Assembly: GCA_025617375.2 (NCBI GenBank)
Contig: JAMYGW020000004.1
Span: forward strand, 2,294,001 to 2,358,000
Reading direction: 5' to 3'
Length of the DNA stretch: 64,000 nucleotides
Source of the DNA: Acarospora socialis
Lineage: Eukaryota > Ascomycota > Lecanoromycetes > Acarosporales > Acarosporaceae
The translations under genes were made by a program, and so were the position numbers. Under the pieces are notes generated by a model. The model was not told the origin of the DNA. It was given only the letters and a program-made list of their open reading frames with translations, and did not search any database. Shown piece by piece: positions 40,881 to 51,431 of this stretch (the first letter of the stretch is position 1; each line of letters begins with the position of its first letter).

Positions 40881-42483
40881 CTATAGAATCAACCGCCCAG
40901 GCTCCACCTGCAAAATCGACTTCATCCGCTCCAAGAACACCCTGCCCCTCTTCTCCTCTCCCTTCGGCACAGTCATGGTGAGAAACTTCGTTGTTGGTTC
41001 CGTCACTGCCGTCATACCCGGTTGCGGACCCTTCACGCCCTTTCGACTCGCAGACGACGACGAAGTCTTGTGATTACCAGACAAGATATCGATGATATCC
41101 GCTTCCCTAACATCAGCTTTTGACTTAGCCACAGGCGCCGAAGGACCCGAAGGCGGAAGAGCAATGATTTGCGGCATGTAGCTTCCCCTTGATGTTCTCG
41201 AGCCGACCTTATCGAGCCCGAGGACCTGGTTGAAAAGCTCGTCTGCCGAAGGCTTTGCAATACTCGAGCGCGGTAGGTCGTCATTCGCGAGTTCTGCGGC
41301 GCGGGCGAAGAATGTGGATATGGGGAGCGTGACCCCTAGTGTAGTCTGAATGCGTCTTTGAACGTCTAGCACTGCGTTCAAGGAGATTTGTATCGCGAGC
41401 TCTGTGCTTGGTATGGCGTCTGCAGCTGTAGGTGCTTCTTCCGATGATGGGGGAGGGGGGGGAGGAGGCATTTGTTTTGGGGGTGCGATCTTTATGTTGC
41501 TCAGATCTAGGTGGCTGAGTTTCGAGAGGCGAGCGGATTGTTCGGAGGGGTAGGAAGCGTTGATGGCGCCGAGGTAGGCGAGGACGTCGCCTTTGAGGAG
41601 TCGGCCTTTCGGACCGCTGGCGGGGATCTTGTCTACTTCCGAGGAGGGAATGCCTTTTTCGTGGAGGAGCTGGGCGACGGAGGGGTAGAGAGGGTATGTC
41701 TGCTTATGGGGTTTACCCGGTGATTTCGATGTTCGGGATGAAGTCTCTGATGTGCTCTCTAATGAGGTCGATGAAGGGGTGTCAATGCTTTTCGAGGAGG
41801 GTGGAGCTTCGGCTTGCGATTCGGAGGACTTGGCGGGGTCGACGCCGGACTCGGTTTCGTCTTGTGGTGATGGAGCGAGCGCAGAGTCTTCGGCCGGTAA
41901 GGAGAGGGCGCTGAGATCATCGTCGGGATCAGCAGTTACAGCAATGCGTGTTCCGACTTTGACACTTTTGGAGCCGTCGGGTTGCTATACGGTTGATCAG
42001 CTTCGGAACCCAAGCAGTAATCGGAGCCTGGGGTATTCACTATAATCTTGGCCATAATCCCTTCATCTTGTGCCTCCACGTCCATCTGTGCTTTGTCGGT
42101 TTCGATTTCGAGAAGAACATCGCCAGCCGAGAAAGAGTCGCCTGCAATGCGGTAAAAGTCAACACCTTGATCCGTCTGACCGTGTCATGCCGGACCTCTG
42201 CCCAGCCTCAACCCCTGAGAATATTTGCGTACCTTCTTTGACCTTCCAGCTCGCAATGTTACCTTCGGTCATTGTGGGTGACATCGCAGGCATTGTGAAC
42301 TCATGAGCCGCTGCCTTCGTCGCAGAGCTCCGGAAACCTGACAATGCCCTGTCAGCCGATGCCCGTCGCATCCACTTCGGAAGAAGGGTATTAATTGTAC
42401 ATACCTCGTGAAGGCACATGTTGATAACATTTCCGGCTGAGTAGCCTTGCTGTCACCCTGCCAGCTGCTGTCAGAGATGCCAT
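40881..42483 (-). CDS. PDX1: Pyruvate dehydrogenase complex E3-binding protein X
   Basis: This structural subunit of the mitochondrial pyruvate dehydrogenase complex anchors dihydrolipoamide dehydrogenase (E3) to the E2 core. Exons 42405-42483, 42233-42337, 42041-42141 and 40881-41984 give 462 residues. A presequence ([20 protein letters not shown]) is followed by the lipoyl domain starting [20 protein letters not shown], with the lipoylated lysine in [12 protein letters not shown] Ser/Pro/Asp-rich linker comes next, then the peripheral subunit-binding domain [20 protein letters not shown] with [15 protein letters not shown]. The C-terminal part ([20 protein letters not shown]) lacks the acyltransferase catalytic HxxxD motif, which separates PDX1 from E2. 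A polyproline run follows APPKQM. The three introns are in the first quarter. Confidence 0.92.
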
Positions 42484-42898
42484 TCTCGATGTACATCTCA
42501 GTGAGCTATCGCAATAATGTACTCGGAGTGATAGATGAGTATGATGGTCCAAGCTTCGCCAACAGATATCTTCAATCTACCCTGGTTTCTGTAGAGTACA
42601 CCTATATCTACCCTTGTCTTATCTCCTCCCCTCGAGGGCTAAACGGCAACAACGCCTTGGGAAGTAACCGCTGTTTCCTTCAAACGAAGGCAGGTGCGTC
42701 CAAGGCTACCGCGAGCGACCGTTCTTGCAGATGATATCAGGTCGTGCATGAAGGGCGCGGTATTTATCAAATTATCATCATTATTATTACTATTAATATG
42801 ATGCTTATCCTGAAATACTTCAAAGCTGCGTCTTTCTCGGTATACACATAGTCACAGTGCCTGCTCGTACTCGTACACGAAATACGATAGATCAGGCC
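42484..42898. promoter_or_regulatory. Divergent promoter region
   Basis: The 415 bp between the starts of PDX1 (minus) and the Cys-module gene (plus) include an AT-rich patch (about 42765-42805). No gene or distinct regulatory element was recognised. Confidence 0.4.
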
Positions 42899-44647
42899 AT
42901 GGCATCTGGAGTCTCCTCACACCACTCAGGGCAGCGCGCTGCACCTCTATACGTGTGCCCAACGTCACCTGAAAGCATAGCCTTCCCGACATACTGGTAT
43001 CGACTACCCAAAGATGACCATTTCTTGATCTGTACAAAATGCTACGAGGACAAGCTCCACTCGACTCCGTTCGCAAGTCTGCTAAGATACGATTACCTGG
43101 ACTTCGGGCCTGGATCGGTTGCAACATGCGACTTCAATACACCTCGCATCGACCTGTTGCTGAGACAGGCCGTTGCGTCGAACGACTTCCAGCCACTACG
43201 GTCGTTTGCTGAGGGGCGACTAAGCATCAAGTCTTGTTCGGGCACTCAGGGCATCAAGGGTGGCAATGGTGTGAAGTGGTTCGTGCCAATCAACAGGGTT
43301 ATCCCACACTTTGTCTGTTGCGAAGCATGCTACGAGGACGTCGTTTTGGGCACGGATTTTGGACCCAATTTCGTACCGCACTGGGAGCAGCAACCGACGG
43401 ATCAGACATGGTCGTGTGATCTGGCAATACCGTACCTGAGGCGCAGTCTGCAAGGATGTGCGCGGAGGGGAGATTGGCATGGCTTTGTTCAATCTGGTTG
43501 CCATAGAATATCGCTTCCCACATGCGTGAGTGGTGTGCCTGAGCTGGCGTCAGCGAAAAGATGGTACAACACGGTGAAGCCGTCGCCAATTTCCGATATG
43601 ACTGTTTGTGAAGCCTGCTACCTCGATCGTGCTGGCTGGCAGGGGGATGCAGCGCAACATTTCGCTCGAATTCAATTTAGTCCGCTCGACTTCAGCTCTC
43701 GATTGATATGCGATTTCCAGCTGACTCCAATGGCCGCTTGTTCTGACATACTGCTGGCGTGCGGTATGTTCGAAAAGTGGCACCATTTTGCAAGCTTAAC
43801 GATGTCTAAGCCGAGGTGCAACAAAGAGGGCATCGTCGATGGCGAATGGTATGGCCTGCCGGATCCAACTGATGCTACTCGGAACATCGAGAATTTCGAT
43901 ATCTGCGCTGCCTGCCACGCCGGCTGGAACCAGAGCGCCGACTGCGGCCACCTTTTCCGCCGCCTGAACTACCCCCCTGCGACGTCACGACTATGTGACC
44001 TCAATCCTTCGGGTCCTCGATACTCTCAATACGTCAATAAATGGAATCAGATGTACTTCACTCGCGACCCGGCACCCTTCATAGATTATGTCTCTCGATT
44101 TGCGCCTCTGCCGAAATGCCAAGGCACCCGCCGCCTCGAGAACGCCACCTGGTACGGCGACAAAGACGCCTCGTTGCTCATCTGCCCTTCTTGCTTCGAG
44201 GAAACTGTTCGTGGCACACACTTCGCCTCGGCCTTCCCTCTTTGTAATACCTCGCTGCCTGCCGGGCACCACTGTTCGCTCTACTCACCACGCATGCGCG
44301 AAAAGTACGCTGAGGCTTGCAAGCAGAGATCGTTGGGCTCGCTTCTCAGCTTCGCGCTCCAGCGCGAGCAGATATATCAACAGACCATTCCACATATTGA
44401 AGCATTTCTTTCTAATCAGCGGCAGAAGATGGAGTTGCTCAAGATTGCAAGCCAATCAAGAGCCTTCTCGATACAGCAAACTGCTTTCAGTCGCGCGTTT
44501 ACCGGTGGGAACCCTATCGTTACAAACTACGATCCTGCGATCATGTTACAGACATTGGGTTACGAGCATCAGCGGATAAATTTGCAATTCGATCCCCGAA
44601 AGCCGATGATAATGCAGCTGGAAGCCATGTGGAAGGAAGTGGAATGA
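42899..44647 (+). CDS. Protein with five tandem four-cysteine modules
   Basis: This intronless 582-residue protein is built mostly of one repeated unit. Each unit has a Cys, then 21-28 residues containing a Trp or Trp-Tyr, then Cys-x-x-Cys, then 26-30 residues, then a Cys usually followed by Asp. The cysteines sit at 20/45/48/77, 113/141/144/173, 209/237/240/271, 307/336/339/366 and 407/429/432/459, a pitch of about 93-100 residues. Typical cores are HFLICTKCYEDKLHSTPFAS, FVCCEACYEDVVLGTDFGPN and ICPSCFEETVRGTHFASAFP. Four spaced cysteines suggest a structural zinc site per unit, an inference only. The last 110 residues are helical and without Cys pairs. No signal peptide or membrane segment is visible. 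I recall Cys-rich fungal proteins with similar CxxC-Tyr units but know of no assigned function. Confidence 0.75.
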   Translation: MASGVSSHHSGQRAAPLYVCPTSPESIAFPTYWYRLPKDDHFLICTKCYEDKLHSTPFASLLRYDYLDFGPGSVATCDFNTPRIDLLLRQAVASNDFQPLRSFAEGRLSIKSCSGTQGIKGGNGVKWFVPINRVIPHFVCCEACYEDVVLGTDFGPNFVPHWEQQPTDQTWSCDLAIPYLRRSLQGCARRGDWHGFVQSGCHRISLPTCVSGVPELASAKRWYNTVKPSPISDMTVCEACYLDRAGWQGDAAQHFARIQFSPLDFSSRLICDFQLTPMAACSDILLACGMFEKWHHFASLTMSKPRCNKEGIVDGEWYGLPDPTDATRNIENFDICAACHAGWNQSADCGHLFRRLNYPPATSRLCDLNPSGPRYSQYVNKWNQMYFTRDPAPFIDYVSRFAPLPKCQGTRRLENATWYGDKDASLLICPSCFEETVRGTHFASAFPLCNTSLPAGHHCSLYSPRMREKYAEACKQRSLGSLLSFALQREQIYQQTIPHIEAFLSNQRQKMELLKIASQSRAFSIQQTAFSRAFTGGNPIVTNYDPAIMLQTLGYEHQRINLQFDPRKPMIMQLEAMWKEVE

Positions 44648-45711
44648 TACTATTTTCAACTCGCGCGGTCGACGAGCTCGCGGAGCACACCGGCTCGCGT
44701 GACATACGAGTGTGGCCGACGCAATCGCCAGTACAATTTCCAAGTCAATGAATATACGGCTTTATAGGGTACATTTACCTATATTTGACGGCCCCAAACA
44801 GCACATTCACTCCTACACCTTGAATTATTGTCTCCAAAGAAATAGGAGACTCATTTACAAGCTGAGAACGAGCTCGATGCACGCAACAAAGATCAGTAGC
44901 ACAGACACGGAAGCTGGGAGAAGCCTCATACCGTATTTTCCGGCTACAATTGCTTTGTATGACTACGCCACTGCGGTTAGCATACTAAGGACTCTTCATA
45001 ACCAAATAAACAATCACACGAGGTCGGGCACCGCAACACCCCTGCTCACCGGGTGTGCGCGGTAAAGTGGCAGGCCCTGGGCGAGCCCTCGATGCTTCCA
45101 TGGCAATACCTATGTAGAAGCATCACATAAGGTACTCACCGTTATCGGCCGTCAGCAACTCCAACAGGCCATTCAATCTTGGTGCATCTCCCCTGGCACA
45201 TTGGTCACATAAGCACGCAATGAGCAGCTTGGATTAGTTTCCTTCTGACTTCCATCTGCAATGTCTTCATGGTCAGCATCGGCTCTAAGCAGAAAAGAAG
45301 ATGATCTCTCCTCAGTGGTGGTGGACAGTGAATCTGTACTTTGCCAGTTATGAGACAGACAACATCTGTTTTAAATTTAAGCTGACAATAGTTCTCATAT
45401 AAGCTACTGTACTAGTTAAAATAAGAAATCCAGCATTATCAATGTATAATCATAAAGAATAACTGTAGAACTAGAAAGTTGATATGAACAACCTTGAAAT
45501 CACTTTAGATTGACAGTACAAATGGAAGTACGATTGTTGCCGAAGCTTCGCTGAGGCGGACCGGATCAAAGTAGTTGCGGAGCTTCAACTCCGTTTCGAA
45601 GAGGACTCTCCGTATACTGCGAAGATCTTGCTGATATCAGGTACGCGTTGGACTTCTCAGGAGTTTTTGAGTATACTGCTGACACCCTGCAGTAGCGGCA
45701 CCGCAACTACT
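44648..45711. other. Intergenic region with an AT-rich patch
   Basis: About 1.06 kb contain no convincing gene. An open frame at 44712-45065 has an ATG-like start, but its composition is unconvincing. Bases 45360-45530 are markedly AT-rich compared with the surroundings, perhaps a relic of a small element, though no terminal repeats were found. Confidence 0.35.
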
Positions 45712-46707
45712 ATGTTTGTCCCACTTTCAATCCGGTGTTTGTCTCCTAAAGCACCCTCGTTACTCCCACAGCTGGTCTCAAAGGCGTCTTTACAATGCAG
45801 AAGCCAGTCCAGATATTTCTCGAGGTTGCGATTCGTCCAATCAGCTAGGCAAAAGATCCCAAAAGCTCGTCCACCATCGAAGCCCTCCGTGACGCAAAAA
45901 TCTCCATCGAACCCGAAAAGCTGGCCCAGCTCTACACCCCTGCAAGGTCCCGCCGCACAGTATCGGTCCTTTGCTGACACCATTGCCCTTCGATCATCCC
46001 CGACACTTCTATATCAATCACCAGCACATGTGGCCTTCACCATCGCGTCTTATGCTTTTGGTGGATTTTGCTTCATGTGGGCGGGCTGGAACTTCTGGAG
46101 CACGTACCTATATGCACCAGAAGGCCTTTCACAGTGGGTTTCTGTGGGCATGGGAGCTGTGTGTTTTGCCATGACATGTTTTGGGACATGGATCATACTC
46201 GGGGTAAAGTCAACGCTTTGCCGCAGGGAGTACTATAAGCTTACTGTTTCCTAGCCTCATAGGGTACTTCATACCATAACGGCTATCCCAAAAGTGTCAA
46301 CCTCGGGCGCTCGTACGATCTCTTTACGGCTGGAGAGTCGACCAATGTTGCCATTTCGTTTGGGGAGACCGAGGACCTTGGAAGTTGCGCCCACCGACAT
46401 CACTCTTTCCTCGCGTGTATATGTAGACCTATCACAAACCCATGCAGAGCATGCGGCTGAGATACGAAAATATCAGGAGAAGATGCGTGACATTGAACGG
46501 ACACATCTTTTAACTTCGCCTTTCAGGAAGATGAGTTATCTGACCTGGAGGATGTTCGGAAACCTGCGAAGAGTGTGGACGCGAGAAGGATTTGTGTATG
46601 TGCAAGTGAAAGGAAGAAATGGAACTTGGAAGATTGATAGGGTTGGTGGTTGGGCTCTGGATGATGGAAGAGGTTTAGATAGGTTAGTGAAGCATAAAAT
46701 CATCTGA
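45712..46707 (+). CDS. Probable mitochondrial two-helix membrane protein
   Basis: Exons 45712-46203 and 46255-46707 join in phase 0 (WIILG|PHRVLHTITAIPK) to give 314 residues. The N-terminus MFVPLSIRCLSPKAPSLLPQ and the following Arg/Ser/Lys-rich 80 residues look like a mitochondrial targeting region. Two hydrophobic segments follow at about 118-138 (VAFTIASYAFGGFCFMWAGW) and 150-168 (VGMGAVCFAMTCFGTWIILG). The C-terminal 150 residues are basic and soluble, with TWRMFGNLRRVWTREGFVYV. The layout of two close helices and a basic tail resembles the TMEM223/TMEM70-like inner membrane proteins, but I cannot claim homology. The function is not known to me. The start is the first ATG in frame. Confidence 0.75.
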
Positions 46708-46884
46708 ACATGTTTTCTGCAACTTGTTCGCGATCTACCAGAACCGAGTCGCGAAGCACCACTCGCGAAGAGAATCGCCACGCTGAGTGACATTTGTGCC
46801 ACAAGTTCGTTCATAGTTCCGCTTCAAAGAGTCGGTATCGTCGGTTGAAAACCTTGAGATTACGCCTTATCCTCTTACCTCACC

Positions 46885-47749
46885 ATGTCCGATCCATTTG
46901 TGAGACGATATGGTGAGCCGTCCTGGTTGACAAGACCAGTCGAGGACCGAGAAGACACGTGGATTCTGTCACTTTCCGATGGTAATAAAAGTTATGAAGA
47001 GCTTGAGCTTGAAAGGCGCCATGTGAGGTTAGTATTGGCTGTCCATACCATCTTTCAGCGGACTGAAATGAAAAATAGCAACACACCTAACCAGAGCGTA
47101 TCCTCGAAATTTGGCAATCACTTATCCATGTAAGATATGTCTTCAGATGCACAAGCCAGATGTACTTACACAAAGTGTCAGCCTCGTAGGCCCAGACTCT
47201 ACCGTCGAGGTTATCGTTGACACCACGTCATGGCACCTGCATAGAGCGCTCCTCATTCGTTACTCTTCAGAATTCCAAAAAGCTCTGTCCGACCATTCGA
47301 GGAGGAGGATATCTCTTAAAGACTTCATGCTCTTCCCTATAGCCACCGAATTCACCCTGTTCGTGCAGTGGCTCTACACGTCCGACTTCAACCTCATCGC
47401 CCCCATAGATCCCCTCCACGTGTACACCCTCGGAACCAGACTCGGCGCAGTTGGCTTCCAGAACAAAGCCATCCACAAAATGCACGACTTGAATCAATGT
47501 TTTTGCACCATTACTGCTTACACGGCACGCATAATAATCCACCTGGAAGTCCGATCCGGGCTGAGGCAACTGGCGGTGGACGTGATTGCGCTGGGGTTTC
47601 TCACACACGAGTTAGATGTTAATGCGGAGGAGTGGAGAGAGGTGCTTGGCCGAGATAATGCATGGTCCGAGGTTGTGAGTTCGATGGCGCGGCAGTATAC
47701 TCAGACCTGGAAGACTAAGAAGCCGGAGGAATATTACGATATCGTCTGA
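46885..47749 (+). CDS. BTB/POZ domain protein
   Basis: Exons 46885-47027 and 47095-47749 join in phase 2 (RRHVR|AYPRNLAITYPCKICLQM), giving 265 residues. The second exon encodes a fungal-type BTB fold: STVEVIVDTTSWHLHRALLI, RYSSEFQKALS, an aligned region ending LFVQWLYTSDF, then HVYTLGTRLGAVGFQNKAIH. BTB domains mediate dimerisation and often link substrates to Cullin-3 ligases, but the many fungal paralogues mostly have no assigned role. A CKIC pair just before the domain is a small extra feature. No second domain (Kelch, MATH or zinc finger) is present. It begins about 180 bp after the previous gene on the same strand. Confidence 0.8.
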
Positions 47750-48866
47750 TGTAGCTCTTCATCGACCCGTGCGGGGCCAAGAAGCTGCAAGAGAGGTGCC
47801 TGACATGGCATGCTTCGTGGTCGATATGGTGGATCGCAGATAGGCTTTCGGGCCGGGTTGAAAGGAACTATCGATAGAAGCTCGACATCTGAGTCAAATG
47901 CTAGGAAAAGCGCCTTTTATCGCATTGCAAACCCTTCCAGCACACAAAAAGGAAAACACAACGAGATACAACATATACCGCAGCCACATAACCCTCTCTC
48001 CGCCCGATCAGCCACGGCACCCGGAGTATTCTATGGACTTCCAGCCGTGATGGAAGGCAGACATCCCCGTTCAACTCTAAAGCCTCGAGAAATCAAAGTC
48101 GAGACCTAGGTGACAGCAACTCATGTTTCAAACCACAGCTGTAATTCTCACGTGTCCGTACCGCCTCTCAAGCCTGGAGTCATGCGTGAAGCGATGCCTG
48201 ATGTGAACTCTATGTTCTACCTACTGTGAAGCCTCCGCTGAGAATCATTTGTAAGATGAAGAGGATGTTCAGATCTCGGCCTTTCTCACTCCTCCTATTC
48301 CCATAACCAATTCCCTCTGCATTCATTGAATCACAAGCGTATACTCCGAACCTGCCCCACAGCATACTCTATAATCCGTTAAGAGCAGTTATGCCGCTAC
48401 CAAAGTCCGCCAAACCTCCCCCATATCCTACCGTCCATTGCCTTCTCCCAACCATGCAGAAGATCCGAGATATTAGACTTACATCACATCCCGTATCGTA
48501 TCACAGTAGCAGGTAAGAAGCCCCTCTCAGTGACGGTCCCTCCGTTACGATAAGATAGCATCCGTCCGCACCTTCCATTTTCACCGAGAAAGAGTGGCAG
48601 GGCAGATTTGCGATAGTAAGAATCAATCTCAGAGAGCGCAGGCTCAGTAACGGTAGTCTATTCAATCGAATTCATATAAACATCTACAGGCGGTCTAAAA
48701 ACAACAGCAAGACGCCTCTATTCCATCCCATCTCTATCCCATGTCCGCCATCCATCTAACCCAAGCATAGAAAACCCAACGCAAGTCCCCCAAGGCCGCC
48801 AATCCTAATCCAACCCATCCCAAGTCCCGCCCAGTCCCCTCATCTCCCATCTTTTCCCGCTCCCTC
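47750..48866. other. Convergent intergenic region
   Basis: This contains the 3' ends of the BTB gene (plus) and the Ser/Ala-rich gene (minus). Short frames only; no RNA gene or repeat was recognised. Confidence 0.4.
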
Positions 48867-50234
48867 TTACAACCCCGCCTCGCTCCCATCCCCACTAACC
48901 ATCTCCAGCGCGCCCTTCAAGTCCAAAATCTGCCTTTCCAGCAGACTGGCCCACTCGTCCTTCCCCAAGCCCGACCCCAGGGACCCGTCTCCTAGACCAG
49001 CCACACCCATACCCACTCCCGCGACCGTCGGCACGAACGGCGCCGCCGCCGCCGTCGACAGCGTCAACTTCGAGCCCGCCGGCAGCATCGACACCGGCGC
49101 AGGTGCGGGTGCGGATCCTGATGCGACAAACCCCATCGGCATGGGCATCGGCACCTGAGGCGGACGCAGGACGGCCTCGCGCGCCCGTCGTTCCTTCATG
49201 CAGGCGATTTCGATTTCGCGCTGTTGCTGCGCTTGGGCTTCGGCGTTGGTGAAGCGGGTGCTTGGGATTCGTTTCGCTTGGGCGTTCGCTTGGGCTTGGG
49301 CTTGCGCGACCGTCGAGGTGGAGGTTGCGGGGGAGGAAGCCGAGGCGGAGACGATGAGGCTGGAGGATGGCTCGGGCGAGAGGGAGCCGCGGGAACTGTC
49401 GGTGGAGACGTTGCGGCTGTGGGCGGTTGCCGATTGCGTGAGATTGGCGGCGGCCGTGCTGTTGGGAATTGGTTGATTGTTGGCGTTCAGGCGCATCAGC
49501 CAGGTGACTTCACGGCCGGTGAGCGGGTTGAAGGTTGGTGTTTCCCAGTTCTTGCTGAGGATTTCCTTGATTTCTTGCTCCGAGAGGGCGATTTGCTGGA
49601 AGAGGTCGATTTGATGCGGGGTGGTAGTGGAGGGCTTGGCGGCGAAGGGAGTGCCGATGGGGGCAAGTTGCGCTTTGTAGAGCTTCTCTTCGCTCGTGGT
49701 TCGTACATGGCGGGCGATTTCATCGCTGCTGGTGCGCCAGACGGATCGCTCGAGGAACGGGACGAGATTGGCGAGGCGTGGGCTGACGGGCTGGATTGCG
49801 GACTGGAGTTGGTCCATGCTCCAGGGGTCCTTTGGTGTAGTGGAGGAAGTATGGGTGGACCTTGGATGTCCGGAGTCCACTCTGTGCGGGGCCGTGAAGT
49901 CGCCATTTTTAGTCTTGCTGGCGGTCGAAGGGTTCCAACGGAAGAATTCGCTGAACCGGGACCGTTTGCCGGGACCAGCGTTCTTCTTTACTGCCAAGGA
50001 GAAATCGTCGCTGTTGCTGGACTTGGCGAGTAGTCGGTCTGTTTCTTCGCTAGGCGAAAGGATGTAGTTGTAGGGAGGAGGTGCGTCCATGGCATCCTCA
50101 TCCAGAAGGGGCATATTTTCCAAGGATGGAAAGCTTCGTGGAATAGCCGTGGTCCAAGGCGTCACCGTAGAGGAGGAACCTTGGGAGCCACTATCATTGG
50201 AGAAGTAATCGGTAGAAGTGGGAAAGCCATCCAT
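48867..50234 (-). CDS. Ser/Pro/Ala-rich hypothetical protein
   Basis: This is a single open frame of 455 residues starting MDGFPTSTDYFSNDSGSQGS. I do not recognise a named family. Most of it is predicted to be disordered: a Ser/Thr-rich N-terminus with PPPYNYILSPSEETDRLLAK, an Ala/Gln repeat (VAQAQAQANAQAKR) near residue 310, and an Ala/Gly/Pro-rich C-terminal third with PMPMPMGF. The more ordered part, at about 140-260, includes RLANLVPFLERSVWRTSSDE, HQIDLFQQIALSEQEIKEIL and FNPLTGREVTWLMRLN and is the best place to look for conservation. A short helix at the very end (LLERQILDLKGALEMV) could be a coiled-coil contact. The leader on the minus strand carries a CTTT microsatellite. The long antisense frame over it reflects GC bias. 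Confidence 0.7.
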   Translation of the reverse strand: MDGFPTSTDYFSNDSGSQGSSSTVTPWTTAIPRSFPSLENMPLLDEDAMDAPPPYNYILSPSEETDRLLAKSSNSDDFSLAVKKNAGPGKRSRFSEFFRWNPSTASKTKNGDFTAPHRVDSGHPRSTHTSSTTPKDPWSMDQLQSAIQPVSPRLANLVPFLERSVWRTSSDEIARHVRTTSEEKLYKAQLAPIGTPFAAKPSTTTPHQIDLFQQIALSEQEIKEILSKNWETPTFNPLTGREVTWLMRLNANNQPIPNSTAAANLTQSATAHSRNVSTDSSRGSLSPEPSSSLIVSASASSPATSTSTVAQAQAQANAQAKRIPSTRFTNAEAQAQQQREIEIACMKERRAREAVLRPPQVPMPMPMGFVASGSAPAPAPVSMLPAGSKLTLSTAAAAPFVPTVAGVGMGVAGLGDGSLGSGLGKDEWASLLERQILDLKGALEMVSGDGSEAGL

Positions 50235-51431
50235 TCTTGCTTATTGCTATGCTTGCTTGCTAAGAAGAGAAGAAATAATTTGCTTGGGTGGGATCGAAGT
50301 CGTAAGCTCAACAAGGCGGTTTTTGATCGAGACGAATGATTAGCAGTTTGGTAGAGAGATGGAAAGAAAGAAAGAAAGAAGAGAAAGAGAAGAGACTGTC
50401 GAAGACGGAGAAATATATCTTCAACAAGGTTTGGCATAAGTCCGAGATAGGGCAAGTCTGCAACATCTTGGACATAAGGCCAGAACAGGGCAAGTCTGAA
50501 TGGACAACACCGGTCCTCCAATCATGCAGTATCAGACCAGCCAGTTTCGTTCCAAGGAGGTTTAGTTCCCATCAATCAGCTACAACTCAAATGTTGGAAG
50601 GCTTAAACTTGGGACGACGCTAAGAACACAGTCGAAGGGGTGTAGTATCTCGTCTGGATTGCAATAAGTTCGTCTGATGATCGGACGACGGACAGAATCA
50701 AAATGCCCACTCGAATCGAACAGCGAACCGAGGGCCAGACTGATAGGAACACAGTAAAATTGCTATATTGACGAACCGTAGGAAATGTTCTCGTTTGAGA
50801 ACAATTAGGGCGAATGGAAAGACGCTGTTGGATACTGCTAGTAATGCCTTTCTTCAAGCCATGGTTTCTCCCTGGACTCCACGAGAGCAGACAGAAGTAC
50901 TCTGTGTCTCCTTCATGCCATAAGGTATTGCTTGGATTCTTTCAGATAGTTGACCTGGCAAGCCTAGTTCCTAGACCAGGCCATAGAGTTATTCCGGCAC
51001 TTGTACACAGCTTCCCATTAGTATCCGTAATTGGCACATTGAGTCTATGAATTCAAATAGCTGCGTCTAGTCGTCTATCAAGAATCGGCGTACCACAGTT
51101 CCAGAGTTCTAGCATGGAGGCCGAGGAAGGTGGGAATACTCGAGGGCTCAGGGCTTCGACGGTCGTCGTAAGGCGCAATGCAAGATCTTGGATGCCGGGA
51201 CGGACCGTTGCGCTAAGATCTGAAACCAACCTTATCTGGACCCCCAAGCCTAGGGTGCTCAACCTGCGCAGCAGCAAGACCCCTTGATATTATTACAAAC
51301 ACGCATCTTTTACAATATATAGCATCCCCTGAGAAGTTCATAGAGCAACAATGTTCTACAGACTAGGTGTTTACAAACATCAGATGAACATAATTCCAGC
51401 ATGAATCATACACGGCAAGGGTGCAAGCAAA
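50235..51431. other. Intergenic region with purine/pyrimidine microsatellite
   Basis: About 1.2 kb separate the start of the Ser/Ala-rich gene from the end of SMC1 (both minus). Near 50357-50396 is a GAAA-rich run (AAAGAAAGAAAGAAAGAAGA). On the minus strand this is a CTTT-rich leader about 125-165 bp before the ATG. Otherwise nothing is recognised. Confidence 0.4.

Noticed and set aside
44712-45065. 117-codon frame after the Cys-module gene
   Set aside because: No protein-like conservation pattern, no leader typical of neighbours and no recognisable motif. It probably lies in 3' flanking sequence.
49224-50033. 269-codon plus-strand frame antisense to the Ser/Ala-rich gene
   Set aside because: Gly/Arg/Val-rich shadow with no start context. 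The minus-strand frame is longer, has an ATG and ordinary composition.
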